In this document: in pieces, positions 35,176 through 47,095 of the stretch
Layout of the letters: each line of letters starts with the position of its first letter
How positions within the stretch are numbered: the first letter of the stretch is position 1
Assembly: GCF_964340395.1 (NCBI RefSeq)
Contig: NC_135557.1
Coordinates: 17,076,367-17,140,366, forward strand
DNA: 64,000 nt
Direction of reading: 5' to 3'
Origin: Glandiceps talaboti
Taxonomy: Eukaryota > Hemichordata > Enteropneusta > Spengelidae
The notes under the pieces: model-generated
Told to the model about the DNA's origin: nothing
The model's input: only the letters and a program-made list of their open reading frames with translations
Databases searched by the model: none
Program-made: the position numbers and the translations under genes

Positions 35176-35449
35176 GAGTGTAGTCAGGCCTATTTGTGCC
35201 TTTTGTACACCTATATTAAGTACTGCTAGCGAGGTGATAAAAAACACCTTAGTACTTTGAAATCTTGTAAAAAGCTCTACTGTGCTTGACATGTGTTCAG
35301 CCATTTTGGGGATTTTGTGCAAGGGTTTATGGGAAATGAGAATTGAAAAGTACTGATGGTGACACGATCTTGACAGGATACCATCACAAAAACATTGCAT
35401 TATGGGAATTTTGAGCATGGTCAGATGTGATTCACCAAGTATTTGCAAC

Positions 35450-35930
35450 ATATTCTACATACTGTGAAGGTAACATTGTGAGAAGTACATTTGTATGTAT
35501 GGGTTGATACCTCATTGCATTATGGGAAGTCCACTTTCAGATGTGTTAGCTATGTATGGGTTGATACCTCATTGCATGATGGGAATTCACTTTCAGATGT
35601 GTTAGCTACACTATGTATGGGTTGATACATCATTGCATCATGGGAAATCCACGTTCAGATGTGTTAGCTATGTATGGGTTGATACCTTATTGCATCATGG
35701 GAAGTCACTTTCAGATGTGTTAGCTACACTATGTATGGGTTGATACCTCATTGCATCATGGGAAGTCACTTTCAGATGTATTAGCCATGAATGGGGTAGA
35801 TACCTCATTGCATCATGGGAATTCAAGCACATCAGGTGTGATCCTTATGCATGAGGTAGAATAAGATAACACTGTTAGCTATTTATGGGGTAGATACAGG
35901 TACCTCATTGCATCATAGGGAAATGAACTT
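35450..35930. repeat. Tandem repeat, unit about 57-69 bp, about 7 copies
   Basis: The unit is ATGTATGGGTTGATACCTCA, then TTGCATCATGGGAAGTC, then ACTTTCAGATGTGTTAGCTA. A CACT insertion is present in alternate copies; later copies read GGGGTAGATACC. Single TTGCATNATGGGAA motifs also occur at about 34914 and 35395. Confidence 0.85.
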
Positions 35931-36219
35931 TCAGGTGTGCTGTGTGGAAACGTCATATAGCTATACACACGTACATGTAGGCTTTGATTTCATGCATGGG
36001 TGCATTCTTGTGTATCGTATGACATTGTGGGTGTTCTCAATTGGAGTGCTTACCAAATTTACTGTGTGATAATGTCACTGGTACAAGAGGAAGGGGAGGA
36101 GAACTGTATTGTTTTGTTTTTGTGTTATGTTAAGGTGATAGTAAGAAGAGAGAATGAGCTAGTAAAATTATGTTACTTACAAACTGTAGATCTTATTACT
36201 GCCCTGAATGAAATACAAG

Positions 36220-36650
36220 TGTGGTAGAACCCTGGTAGAGTTTACCTATTTACTGCCCTTAACACTGGTAAGGAACCATGGTAAAATGACTTGGGAACTC
36301 AGGTAGATTTTACCTACATGTTCTTCCAGTCTTCAACTTCCACCCTTAGCAAACACACTGGTAGGGAACCCAGGTAAAATGACTGGGGAACTCAGGTAGA
36401 TTTTACATATTTACCACCCGTGACCCTGAACAAAAACACTGGTAGGGAACCCTCAGCTGGTAAAATGACTTGGGAACTCTGGTAGATTTTAGCTTTGTAC
36501 CGCCCTTAACCAAAACTCTGGTAGGGAACCCTGGTAAAATGACTTGGGAACACAGGTAGATTTTACCTACTTACTGCCCTTAACAAAAACAATGGTAGAG
36601 AACCTGGTAAAATGACTTGGGATGTCAGTTATGTTGCCTGCCACCCTTAA
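36220..36650. repeat. 74-bp GGTAAAAT family, tandem array of about 5-6 units
   Basis: GGTAGGGAACCCTGGTAAAA, then TGACTTGGGAACTCAGGTAG and ATTTTACCTACTTACCRCCC, then TTAACAAAAACACT, repeated with substitutions and some shortened units. Confidence 0.85.
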
Positions 36651-38135
36651 ACACTACCTGAATGAAACGCCAAAATTGTGTATGTTTACATTTGTTGTAT
36701 ATGTAGTAAACCATGATGAAAGTTTTGATGGTCACACCACTATGATTGATACAATGTATAAAAAAATGTGATGGTTAACACATTAAAATACTACTGGAAA
36801 CCCAGCACTGTATATCACATTAGAAGTATATTTTATCAATTTGTCAACATCTCAGTAGTAAGTACAAAACTGTAAATATTACAAGGTGTGAAAGTCTACT
36901 AAAGTTGGTTAGAAGTACAAAAATGAAGTTCAGCAATCGCATTGATTCCCCCCCCCCCCACCCACCCATGAACAAAGTTCATTTATTGGGCTTGAATGTG
37001 TGACATTGTACGATTGTGCCAAAGTAAATTTGGCTAAATTAGAAGCAATGAGAACATGGCATTGTTAGATTGTAGTGTGGTCTCAAAGAAGAAATAGAGG
37101 AAATAAGGACACTTTATAAATTATATCTTTTAGCACAAATTTAATAGTCTAAATAAAATAAAGTGGCCATACCATTCTGTGTACAACGGCTGTTCTTAGC
37201 AATGAGAGATGTACATACACTAACAACGTATGAAAAAATGAACCAAAATTAGTATATTAGTAACTTTGCAGGAAATATCAAGATATGTTGTGAATTGGGA
37301 ACATATAAAGGGTATGGGACACTGAAAAGTTACAGTGCTGTGGTGAAAAAATCAAGAAAAGTCGGAAAACAGATGAACATTTTGAGATTTGAACGAGATA
37401 CAGGCTCAAACTATAAAAGAGATGTTTGAAGGAAAAACCAACATAAAGTAAATGACAGTGTGATACCCAGTAATGGAGCTGACACTTGGTAGGAAATTGT
37501 ACGTACAAAACTGTCTCTTACATTGCCAAGTTTTATAACTTTTTCCTAATTTTTTACGTCTATGATGGAATGTCATGATGTTTCCATGAAGGGGGTGAAA
37601 ATTTGGCTTTTACATGGCCTTCTATTTGCTGAAAACACAAACCAGATGTAAGTCTTTTGTAGATGAAAAAAACATCTAAATGTAAAGACGTAGGGTTATA
37701 GTACCGTGGATTTACTATTGTTGCTGTATACAAGCGCCGTACAAAAGACAAGCACAGAATGGCTCTGAATTCTTCTCACTGGCACTATAAAGTTTTTGGA
37801 ATGCTCAATTGTATGTCAAATTGTGAAAACACTATTGCGATCTTAATCACTGATTCGAACGATTGCAAGATACGTATAATGAAGGTTGTATGGCTACAAG
37901 GGCGTGTCAATCAACGACATGGCCGCAAGGTTGTGTCAATCATGGACATTGACAATCGTGCCGTTCGTTCACTGTCGTAAATGACATATTGACAACTTGC
38001 TTTCTGTTTAGTGTTCAGCCTTAATCCTTTGGTTTGGCCACTAGCATCGCTACAAATTAAACTCTTTATAACTGCACTGTGATCAGTCTAAGATGCTTGC
38101 TTGCAAGGTAAGGGCACTGTGTACGATATTTATCA
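36651..38135. other. Intergenic or intronic, nothing recognised
   Basis: A CG-richer patch with a 73-residue open frame at 37759-37980 has no recognised domain or splice support. A GTGTCAATCA..GACAT motif repeats there. Confidence 0.4.
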
Positions 38136-38139
38136 TTTA

Positions 38140-38780
38140 TGACCGTATTCAAAAATCACCAAATTTCAATACTTTTTACAGAATTTCTTGCTTATTTTGG
38201 ATTGAAGCACTAAAAGTGTGTGCTCTGAATTGTAATTCTTGTTTAATATTCATGAAATGATTGTGAAAAAGATAAACATCCATGAAAGTACGATTTCATG
38301 ACCATGTTAAAAAATCATTGCAACTTTCAATACTTTTTACACAATTTCTTGCTCATTTTGGATTGAAACACTAAAAGTGTGTGCTCTGAATTATAATTCT
38401 TGTTTAATATTCATGAAATGATTGTGAAAAAGATAAACATCCATGAAAGGACGATTTCATGACCATGTTAAAAAATCATTGCAAGTTTCATTACTTTTTA
38501 CACAATTTCTTGCTTATTTTGGATTGAAACACTAGAAGTGTGTGCTCTGAATTATAATTCTTGTTTAATATTCATGTAATGATTGTGAAAAAGGTAAACT
38601 TCAATAAAAGTATGATTTTATGAGTGTCCAAAAATCGTTGCTGTGTCAATACTTTTTACATATTTTTTCATTCATTTGGGATTGAAACACACCAAAAGTA
38701 TATGTTCTTTTATAATTCTCAATTGATTTTCTTGAAATGTTTATGAAAAAGATAATTTCATAATTTTCAATGAAAATAAG
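38140..38780. repeat. 161-bp tandem repeat, about 4 copies
   Basis: GGATTGAA occurs at 38199, 38360, 38521 and about 38679, spacing 161, 161 and 158. Shared blocks include TTCAATACTTTTTACACAAT, AGTGTGTGCTCTGAATTATA and TTCATGAAATGATTGTGAAA. The last copy is the most diverged. Confidence 0.9.
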
Positions 38781-39059
38781 GTGTTTCAGATAATCTATTG
38801 AAAGTGGTTGGTTGTAGTCTCATCAGATGTAATATTTCAACTATTTGTAACACTTTCTTGTTTATTCTGACGAAATTCAAAGAAATGAATGAATGTTTAA
38901 TGGTCTGAAAGAAGTTAAACTTTTCTAGCCATAACAAATACAGGTTTCTGTATTTAAGAAGTGTTTTGGAAGTTGTTTACATTTTGTGTGTGCCCAGAAT
39001 TTCCACTAGATTTGTTCTTCTACTAACTACTATACTGGTTCTGTGTTGTTGTGAAGGGA

Positions 39060-39215
39060 TAGGTATGGTTCGGTAAATATACCGAGGTTTCCCTGTCATT
39101 TTACTGAAGTTCCCAAACAAAATTATGGTGTGGGACTGTTTGAAACTATGCCACTTTTACCCCTTTCTCCTTTGTGTTACCAAGGTCCCCCAACCTTAGC
39201 AAACCATAGACATTG
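39060..39215. repeat. 74-bp GGTAAAAT family, diverged copy
   Basis: Contains GGTAAATATACCGAGGTTTC, then CCTGTCATTTTACTGAAG and TGTTACCAAGGTCCCCCAA, in the same orientation as the 7195 copy. Confidence 0.55.
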
Positions 39216-39522
39216 GGGAGAGACGCTTATGAGCAAACAAGAATAATTATTTTTCTGAAGTTTGCCAGATTTCTTGAAGATAGAAATCATGGCAAAAAGA
39301 AAATACAAACAAAAAACTATGACAATTACAGATTTCTTCCGTTTGTTTCAATGTTTCCTATGTTTTTTTGAACACTTGAAGTAAGAATTTATACAAGTGT
39401 ATGTATAGGTACATGTATTTAGGGCTTGCAATTAGTGGTACTTCAATACACATACAGTGTGGACTACTAAACGTTTTGTTGGACTACCAAATTTTAAGGT
39501 GTTAGGCTGGTAGACCAGTGTT

Positions 39523-39645
39523 TTTGTTAAGGGTAGTAAGTAGGTAAAATCTACCCGAGATCCCCAGTCATTTTACCAGGGTTCCTTACTAGTGTTTTTG
39601 TTAAGGATAGTAAGTAGGTAAATTCTACCAGAGTTCCCCAGTCAT
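39523..39645. repeat. 74-bp GGTAAAAT family, two copies
   Basis: TTTTTGTTAAGGGTAGTAAG, then TAGGTAAAATCTACCCGAG and CCCCAGTCATTTTACCAGGG; the unit repeats once. It abuts a fragment of element C (39455-39520). Confidence 0.75.
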
Positions 39646-39770
39646 TACGACCATTTACATCATTTGGTTCTGCTGTGTTCGAAATACGAGTCAAAATGCT
39701 CAAAATTGCCATTACTTTCCCTAATTTTTATATATAAGTTATTAATGGCGCTGGTATTATATTATTCCCC

Positions 39771-39908
39771 CAATATTTTTCTTCATTCAGCTGGAAAATG
39801 CTTGGGTCTAAGGGTTATCACTACTCGTCTAGCAACTCATAGTAGAAAGGGCCCCTTATGTCACTGGTATTTTCCTTGGCTGAACGAAAGAAAAATATTG
39901 GGGAATAA
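39771..39908. mobile_element. MITE family A, best-preserved copy
   Basis: The left end ATTATTCCCCCAATATTTTT, CTTCATTCAGC is the near-perfect reverse complement of the right end GCTGAACGAAAGAAAAATAT, TGGGGAATAAT. The element is about 138 bp. The interior keeps GGGTTATCACTACTCGTCTA and GGGCCCCTTATGTCA, themselves partly self-complementary. Other copies: 5757, 42100, 44595, 56085 and 56835. Confidence 0.85.
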
Positions 39909-39973
39909 TTTCTAATTATTGTATGCATACATATATGTATATATATGATTTATGTAATGTACACATTTTAATG

Positions 39974-40870
39974 TTACATTTTGTACACGGATGTGGTCAC
40001 ATACGCAACGTTTTTTTGATTGTATGAAAAGTCACCATTTGTTTTAAGTTTATTTTCGTAATTTAAGGCAAGGCAAACATACAATGTACACACACAACTT
40101 GCAAGTAGTCCTTGCAGAATGCTGTAGACTGTAATCAAAATACAACTCAAACAGTATTCAATGCTTATGACCTGAACATTTTTATCGTCTTTCTTTGATA
40201 AAAGAAAAAAAGCAATGTTTAGATCAGTCTCCAAACATCTTAAATTCCTCATTTCTATGGCGTACACACTAGATGAAGTAAGACTGCAAATTCTGAAGAT
40301 TGCATAGAGAGAGAGGGTATTACAACAAGGCAAGCACTGCTTGGGTGTTTTCGTATAAGAAATTCAAATAGTTGTGCACTTTCAGTATATTGTATGTCGC
40401 ATAGTATTACACGATAAGCTCTTTATAAAAGACATTTGCCCAAACGGAAGGCCCTCGGGGAGTGTCATTCAGAAAGCAAACAGTGAAACCCTCAAAGGAC
40501 TTTATACGAAGGGTAAAATGTGACTAGCTCTAATCCTATTGCTACCGTTAGGTTTGAAATACCAATCAGAAAGAACCAGGTTCCGGCAATGTCCATTATA
40601 TAACAGAAATGTTTTCACAAACTTTTTTGTAAATTTTGAAAGGGATGGTTCTTTATTTCCAGTTCTAATTCGGTGTATCATTCTGTAATGTCATATATAC
40701 AGTGTATATACCAATATACTGTATACATATACATGACGTGTGTGTTAGGTTTGGGTGACAAACTTATTTTTCAACAAGGATGTTTGGTTATTTCCGGTTC
40801 TAATTTGGTGTATTTTCTTGTAAAGGCATTTTTCTACAGCTTGATACATACTAGTATGTACATGTATGGT
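39974..40870. other. Intergenic or intronic
   Basis: A 119-residue minus-strand open frame (39974-40333) is AT-rich, with no recognised domain or splice sites. I do not call it a gene. Confidence 0.4.
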
Positions 40871-40874
40871 TATA

Positions 40875-41224
40875 GCTACCGTAAAGTTGCCATATGGATG
40901 AGGATTGGGTATTTATTTTGGATTTTTAGATAAAACAATTTTATCATGGCTTCCTACTTGAAAAACCAATGTGAAACAACATGTCAGGTTCTTGTTTGTA
41001 GTTCAATGAATACAAAAGAATAATAAAATCATTGTTATTATACGTACAAAAACATTTTTACACATTTTTTAGCTTTTTGCAATGTATTAAGTGACAAACA
41101 CAGACTTAGACAATGTTGTGTCGCATTGATTGTTCAAGTAGTACACCATGATAAAATTGAATTATAAATTAAAAATCTAAAATAATTAACCCAATCCTCA
41201 TCCATATGGCCACTTTAAGGTAGC
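40875..41224. mobile_element. MITE family B, full-length copy (350 bp)
   Basis: The left end GCTACCGTAAAGTTGCCATA, TGGATGAGGATTGGGT is mirrored by the right end ACCCAATCCTCATCCATATG, GCCACTTTAAGGTAGC, giving about 36-base terminal inverted repeats with few mismatches. The interior is non-coding and AT-rich. Related copies are at 17693 and 51245, with a stub near 56787. Confidence 0.88.
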
Positions 41225-42099
41225 CATAAGGTTATGATTGGATCACTCTTTTTACACAGGACCAGCTTCTTTTCTACATTTGTACACAGCTCTGCTACAA
41301 ATCTATTTCCTAACTCAAATTATAATCGTAATCTGACCCTAGTCGTAATGATCAATATTGCTATATCAGTGAAACTGGTCGTTAGTTAATTGATAATTTA
41401 CATATTGTAAACACATCAATGAAACTTTTTGTTAATTGATAATTACAATTAATGAACAAATTTTCTAGTTCACTTGTTATTTCCTTGGTGATTTGTATTT
41501 TGAGTAACATCCACAAAATCATTATCTCATTCTCGCAAACCAGAGTTATTATTTCTACCAATACATTTCGAAATAAATATGTTGCCGTAAAACAGGCCGT
41601 GGTTTGCGACGAAGCATTATCTTGGCTTTGGTGTTGTTGTTTTTCAGTTGTGGTCTGCTCATCAGCAGTTTTTGTCAGCCTTTACAATTTGTAAGCCATG
41701 AATGTAGATTTGAATTGTAAATCTTTCAAGTTCATTCTAGATACATTTCATTTCATGTCATCATTGTGTGTCTACATCTATAGTGCTGAGTTAGCTGTGT
41801 TTTGATTTGCTACCCATAGATTGTACAACTTGACCTCGGATTTACTTTCTTTTATTTCATCATTTGTTTAGATTTGTTTTTCTAGACAAACTTTTTTCAG
41901 CTGTACTTGGAAATCTATGAAAGGATGCAAGAAGAAAGGCTAATCCTGGATTTATTGAAAGTTACACGTACATGTAGATGTCTTTGAAGTTGTGAACAGA
42001 AAATATTGCATATTCTGGTCGTTGTAGCTCATGGTAACCCGTGTGTACATCACTGGTTCTGTGGTGCTTGAAATGTTAGTAATTATGATTTTTCATGAA

Positions 42100-42215
42100 T
42101 TATGCTGGATGAGGTATAATTATTTTATTCCAAAATATTTCTCGTCATTCAGTTGCAAAATACTCCTGACTTACGGGTTTGTCACCACTCAACTATTGAC
42201 TTGTAGTGGCAATCT
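42100..42215. mobile_element. MITE family A, left-half fragment
   Basis: TTATTCCAAAATATTTCTCG, TCATTCAGTTGCAAAATACT, then GGGTTTGTCACCACTCAACT. The sequence stops where the tRNA-derived SINE begins. Confidence 0.65.
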
Positions 42216-42220
42216 ATGGG

Positions 42221-42470
42221 TTGTTGATAGCCGAGTGGTTAGCTCGTACACCTCTTGCCTTGGTTCGAACCCACCGGGTATCGGCTGGGTTTGAGTAAAA
42301 TTTAATACCATACTGTAAGTAAGAAGAGGGTCGTTCAGTTTGACTCTACTGTACAACGCAGGTTTTCCCCGGCTACTCTGGTTTCCTCCTGCACTAACTC
42401 TAAACCAAAGGAGCCTATAAATGGGACTAGCTCCCGTTGGTTATCCAATAAATAAATAAATAAATATATA
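42221..42470 (+). mobile_element. tRNA-derived SINE (family A)
   Basis: It has clear pol III promoter boxes: an A box at 42228 (TAGCCGAGTGGTTAG) and a B box at 42262 (GGTTCGAACCC). The spacing and the GGTATCGGCTGGG extension point to an ancestral tRNA head. The body includes CCGGCTACTCTGGTTTCCTC and GCCTATAAATGGGACTAGC, and it ends in an (AATA)n tail at 42446-42470. It is not a functional tRNA: the acceptor and anticodon arms cannot be completed. Confidence 0.85.
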
Positions 42471-43214
42471 AAGTTTGGCATCTTGCTGTGGCAGATACCT
42501 GTAGTACCGTAGTAGTGGGGTTACATGTACCGTACATTACGTGTACCCCTATCATGTATAGGGGTAGTGTATTATATTGAAACAAGCAATTTCAATGAGT
42601 GACTCTAGATTGTATCAGTTGATCAGTATGATTGACAGCTGTCAATTACTATGATTGACAGGTGTCCATCATTCATTAATTGGATTTAGAGTATCAGATG
42701 TAATTAAATGGTATCATTCACTCATGGGTTGTTTGGAATGTTGATTTTAGGAGTGTGTATGCCAATCAAAATGTTTTTGTGGTTTCTGCGCCCTAATTAG
42801 CAAGAATGCTACATGTATGGTACAACTTATTACTTGAGAATTTCACAAAATGCAATAAATGAAAAAATGCACACAGCTGGTGGTCAGAGAAGTATATGTA
42901 AAGACTAAAGTTGTACACTTGACATGTAACTAGAAATGCACACAAATGTATCGTATTTGATGATTGATTTAGCTTGTATAGGCCCTTTTAGTTTGTAAGA
43001 AAAGCTAACAAAACACTCTTAGAAATGTGATAGGGTGGAAAGGAAGTGTTTTCAAGTCAAAAGGAGTGCAGGGTTACTGTAATTTACTGTAAAGCTCTGC
43101 TTTGCTGTACTACGCATATTGTAGTGTACATGTACATGTGTAGAATGGCAGGCAAACGCAGTGCATGTCTTTAAACTGCACTTCAGTAGCTGTTACTGGA
43201 ATATTAGTTTTCTA

Positions 43215-43400
43215 CTCAGCTATTGACCAACAATATATTCACTGAGAATTGTTAAAATACCAATAATAAGACATTATATATGTTAATTAGAGGTTGATTT
43301 CATCCATAGTAACAGGTTGAAATTGTGATCGCGTTTGGGTAAACTCTTAAATAAGAGTATGTACTCCAAATTCAGTGTGATTGAATTTATTCTACCATAT
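43215..43400. repeat. Single copy of a repeat also present at 46565-46720
   Basis: ACAATATATTCACTGAGAAT, TGTTAAAATACCAATAATAA and GAGGTTGATTTCATCCATAG match, with substitutions, the segment near 46570-46720. Confidence 0.6.
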
Positions 43401-43424
43401 CATTTGTATATATGTTTACCTACA

Positions 43425-43717
43425 GGACTCAAAATTAACAGTAGTCCTGTGTCCACAGACTACCAATTCTTGACATGGGACTACCATAATTTGTAGCTGA
43501 TAGCCCACTCAGGCTACTACTGATTATGTGATGATTTAAGGATGGAAGATTTACAGAAATAAAAGTATTTTTAATAAGTAAACACGTTTCCAATAAAGGA
43601 ACTCTGTTTTCTGTTCAGTAATATAGGACTATTAGTCACCATCCTTGGGCTACCACTCTCTTAAAGTGGAAGCCCACCTAGGACTACCAAGGAAAATCAT
43701 TTAATTTCAAGTCCTGA
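43425..43717. mobile_element. Element C, copy 2 (about 290 bp)
   Basis: It starts GGACTCAAAATTAACAGTAG and ends CTACCAAGGAAAATCATTTA, ATTTCAAGTCCTGAG. The termini are approximately inverted (ACTCAAAATTAA versus TTAATTTCAAGTC), suggesting a MITE-like DNA element. It is the most complete of the three copies. Confidence 0.8.
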
Positions 43718-43829
43718 GTACTAGACTGTCTCATAATCTTAAAATGTTTTGGATTTATTCGTTTCAAATTTTGTTGTGGAAAAAGGTGGTCAAGATTTTG
43801 AAAAAATATTTCCTCATTAGTGCTCATTC

Positions 43830-43945
43830 ACTCACTCATTCAGCAGAGCATGTAGCCACTCACTCACTCACTTACTCACTTACTCACTCACTCACTCGAT
43901 CAGTCAATCAATCAATAAATAAATCAATCAATCAGCGAGTCAGCC
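43830..43945. repeat. Degenerate (CACT)n / (AATC)n tetranucleotide tract
   Basis: CACTCACT and TACTCACT runs grade into AATCAATCAATAAATAAATC. Confidence 0.85.
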
Positions 43946-44306
43946 AATCACTTTTGGCAATCAGTCATAACAATCCAATATGGTACATGGGAAATACAGA
44001 CAACTGTAAATTCTAGACTACAACTACAACCCTAGGACATCCTTCCATGATATACAAGCCAGGTGGCTGCTGATAAGGTTCTATTTAAATACAGATACTG
44101 TATGTTAGATGTCTGGCAAAGTTAAGACTAATTTAGTGATTAGCATAGAATGTATCTAAGTTGATTAATTAAGATGTCTGTCTATGTATTATCTATCTCT
44201 GTGTGGTACTGCAATGAAGGCCTAAAGTCCAAGTGTGTAAACTAATACAGTCTGTCACAGAGGGATGCCTTGACCTGTCTATCAGCTGTTTTAGAACATT
44301 TGTATA

Positions 44307-44420
44307 CTGACAGACAGTGACAAGGTCTTTGTATCTAGTCTGTGAGACTCAACCCCTCCAGACAGTACTATACAGACAGTGACAAGGTCTTTGTATCTAG
44401 TCTGTGAGAGTCAACCCCAT
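44307..44420. repeat. 64-bp direct duplication
   Basis: GACAGTGACAAGGTCTTTGT, ATCTAGTCTGTGAGA.TCAAC occurs twice in tandem, followed by a third partial GAGAGTCAAACCCTCCAG. Confidence 0.8.
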
Positions 44421-44482
44421 TTCTAGAGTGTCAGTGCACGTGTTTCTGAGAGTCAAACCCTCCAGGCACTCATGGCAGTGTT

Positions 44483-44483
<1 letters not shown>

Positions 44484-44515
<32 letters not shown>

Positions 44516-44555
44516 GCAGCAGCAGCAGCAACGGCAGCAGCAGTGGCAGCAGCAA
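44484..44555. repeat. (CAA)n-(CAG)n trinucleotide repeat
   Basis: About 12 CAA units then CAG units with interruptions. The poly-Asn/Ser frame and the poly-Cys frame on the other strand are artefacts. Confidence 0.93.
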
Positions 44556-44594
44556 GTTTCTGAGCTGTCTTTTGAAAAACATAGAAATAATCTT

Positions 44595-44742
44595 AAAATA
44601 CTCGTGACCCATATGTAAGGGTTGTCACTAATCAACTATTGACTTGTTGTGACAATGCCCCCCCCCCCCCCCCCCCCCCCCCCTAGGCCACTCCTTGGCT
44701 GAACTGAGAAATATATATTATTGGGGAATAATATCTAATTGT
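44595..44742. mobile_element. MITE family A copy carrying a poly-C tract
   Basis: TACTCGTGACCCATATGTAA, GGGTTGTCACTAATCAACTA and the right end GGCTGAACTGAGAAATATAT, ATTATTGGGGAATAATA match the family. The middle contains an uninterrupted run of about 27 C (about 44657-44683), where the family copy at 39771 has GGGCCCC. Confidence 0.75.
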
Positions 44743-45132
44743 ATTTCATGGCACTTTGTAGCTATCTTGCCTAGACTCTGCTGGACACTTGTTGAAAAAC
44801 AAGTCTAATGAGAGACATTGGGTCAAAACATCAAAATCGTACACTTAGAAATGTTAAGTGAGATAGATTTGGTTGCATATATATTAAACATCAAATAAAC
44901 TGATGTATGTAATGTATGTTGTGTTTACCTATACTCTTAATATGACACAGAGGTGGTGTTATGTTTTACTTATTGATCATTGTACAGCACAAATAAGGTT
45001 GCTTTGGTGTTTTGTAAGTCTAGAGGCTATACTGTATACATGTGGCTTGTTTTCAACGATCTCTATCTGCACTGTGTAGTCAACTGTCTTTCTCTAATAC
45101 AACATTCCATTCTTACCACTGACTGGTAGATT

Positions 45133-45372
45133 AATACTATTGAAGCAGTGATATAAAGGTGATGATATTACTGCATCTTCAAGTGACTACATTGACACTA
45201 GAGGTTGAGTTTACAGTAGACTGACGAACTAACCAATTACAAGTTACAACTGTCAGTGTGTGTGATGGGCTACTACTAACATGCTCTGTTCACCCTTTCT
45301 TCAGCAGATGTAGTTAGATTTTTGGTAGAATTTGTCCATTTGACTATATGTGGAGAGAGAGATTGTAGAAAA
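45133..45372. mobile_element. Element F, second copy with short GA tail
   Basis: GAGGTTGAGTTTACAGTAGA, GGGCTACTACTAACATGC and TAGAATTTGTCCATTTGACT match 34121-34345. The end is TGTGGAGAGAGAGATTG, where the first copy has over 200 bases of GA. Confidence 0.75.
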
Positions 45373-45639
45373 TGAGACCAGATGTATAGTTACTAGACAA
45401 GTGTTTTATCATGTGATACAACATTGTTTACACACACCCAGACAACTTAAAATACAATAAATTAATATTAGTGATATTACACACAGTTGGGATGTAGAAA
45501 CTGAAGTAGGTTCATGTTACTTACCTGTAGGAAAGTAATTGTGCAATTCTTTGTACTTACAGTAAACATTGTAGTTTCAGAAATGTGAAGAAATAAGTTG
45601 TTAATATTTAGGAATGAATAATGATCTTGATTCTTGGAA

Positions 45640-45990
45640 AATCTTCATTTGTTGTGGATGAGATGCTGGAGGTGATAGGGATAGGAATGTGTGCTTTGGG
45701 AAAGTAACAAATTTACTGTCAGGAATTTATAAATCTGAAAGAAGAAAAAATCAACATTTTGAAGTGAATTCTGGGAGAAACCATCATTTGTTGTGGATGA
45801 GATGCTGGATGTGATAGGATTAGTAATGTGTGCTTTGGGAAAGTAACACATTTAATCTCAGAAATTTTTTAAACCTGAAGGAAATAATTGGCAACATTGT
45901 GGAATGAACAGTGACCTACATTCTGGAAGAAACTTTAATTTGTTATGAGTGAGATGCCAAATGTGGTAGGGAAAGGCATGTATGCTATGG
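45640..45990. repeat. Diverged tandem repeat, unit about 138-150 bp, 2.5 copies
   Basis: CATTTGTTGTGGATGAGATG at 45646 and 45784, and a diverged version near 45935; each is followed by GTGTGCTTTGGGAAAGTAAC or similar. Confidence 0.75.
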
Positions 45991-46199
45991 GAAAGGTTTG
46001 GACTATGTCTGTTCAAGGCCTTCAAATTAAATATGACATTGTTAGTATTGTTTAGAAGAACACCATCACTAATTGGTCTACAGGGATCTACACATGTCAC
46101 AGATTTATCATGTGTGTTATATGTTGCCTTAATGTCAACATACTGTAGTTAACATCAACTTTTCAAATGAAAATATTTGCAAAAAAAATTTTTCATCCT

Positions 46200-46760
46200 G
46201 CGCAAATATATATTCTCTGAGTAATAATTGGTCAGTTACTTATAGAAAGGCATTGTAGCTTAGTCAATATTATCTGTAGGTGGTGTAGTGGCAAGTTTAA
46301 ATCTTGAGCAAAAGCTCGGTTTTAAGTCTGTTGCCATGTTAAAACTGTACTAACTAGTTTGTTACTGTAGTATCGTTCTTCAATTAGATATAATCATAAT
46401 CTATTTACTAATTAGTCAGTTACTTAGAAAAAGAACTTTTAAATAGTAGACAATATTATCCGTAGGTGGTGTGGTGACAAGTTTAAATCTTGAGAATAGG
46501 GTTGGTTTTGAAGATGTCTCCATGTTAAAACTAATGTGCTAGAGTGTAACTAGTATTGTTTTTTTTTTATTAGATTACCACAATATATTCACTGAAAAGT
46601 GTTAAAATACCAATAGTCTGACACTGCATAACTTAATAAGTGGTCGATCTTATCCATTAGTACTGTAATGAATGTAATGGTTTCAATCGTGTTCACCGTT
46701 GAGGGCACTGATTTTTGGGTATGGACCCAAAAATCAATTTGATATGATTTATCTTGTATA
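46200..46760. repeat. Diverged tandem repeat, unit about 170-200 bp
   Basis: TAATTGGTCAGTTACTTA, GTAGGTGGTGTAGTGGCAAG and TTTAAATCTTGAG recur around 46225-46320 and 46410-46500. A related block with CAATATATTCACTGAAAAGT follows. Confidence 0.65.
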
Positions 46761-47095
46761 CAGCTACAACAATGTGATCACCTACCTATAGGGGATTCAA
46801 TACTGTTCAGGGTGTACGATATTATGAGTAAGTTATTGTACTTAACTAAACATTTTCAAAAATCATGTTCAGTTGCAGCTAGTGTAGGTTTAAGGGAAAC
46901 ACTTTGGAGTGAACTAAAAAATTGATTTGTTCAACAGTATCTAAAGTTTCTCAATGAATGTATGAATGTTGTCTCATTTATAATGACAAATCTTTCTTTC
47001 TGTTTTCAGACTTTTGAAATTATAGCAATTCTCTAAAGTTAATGAAACTCTTTTGATACAGTGATTTATTTTGCGTTTCTTTCTTTTATTTTCAG

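Noticed and set aside
39974-40333. 119-residue minus-strand protein
   Set aside because: AT-rich frame without domain, splice sites or coding-like composition.
42221-42300. Functional tRNA gene
   Set aside because: A and B boxes are present, but the acceptor stem and anticodon arm cannot be formed, and a SINE body with AATA tail follows.
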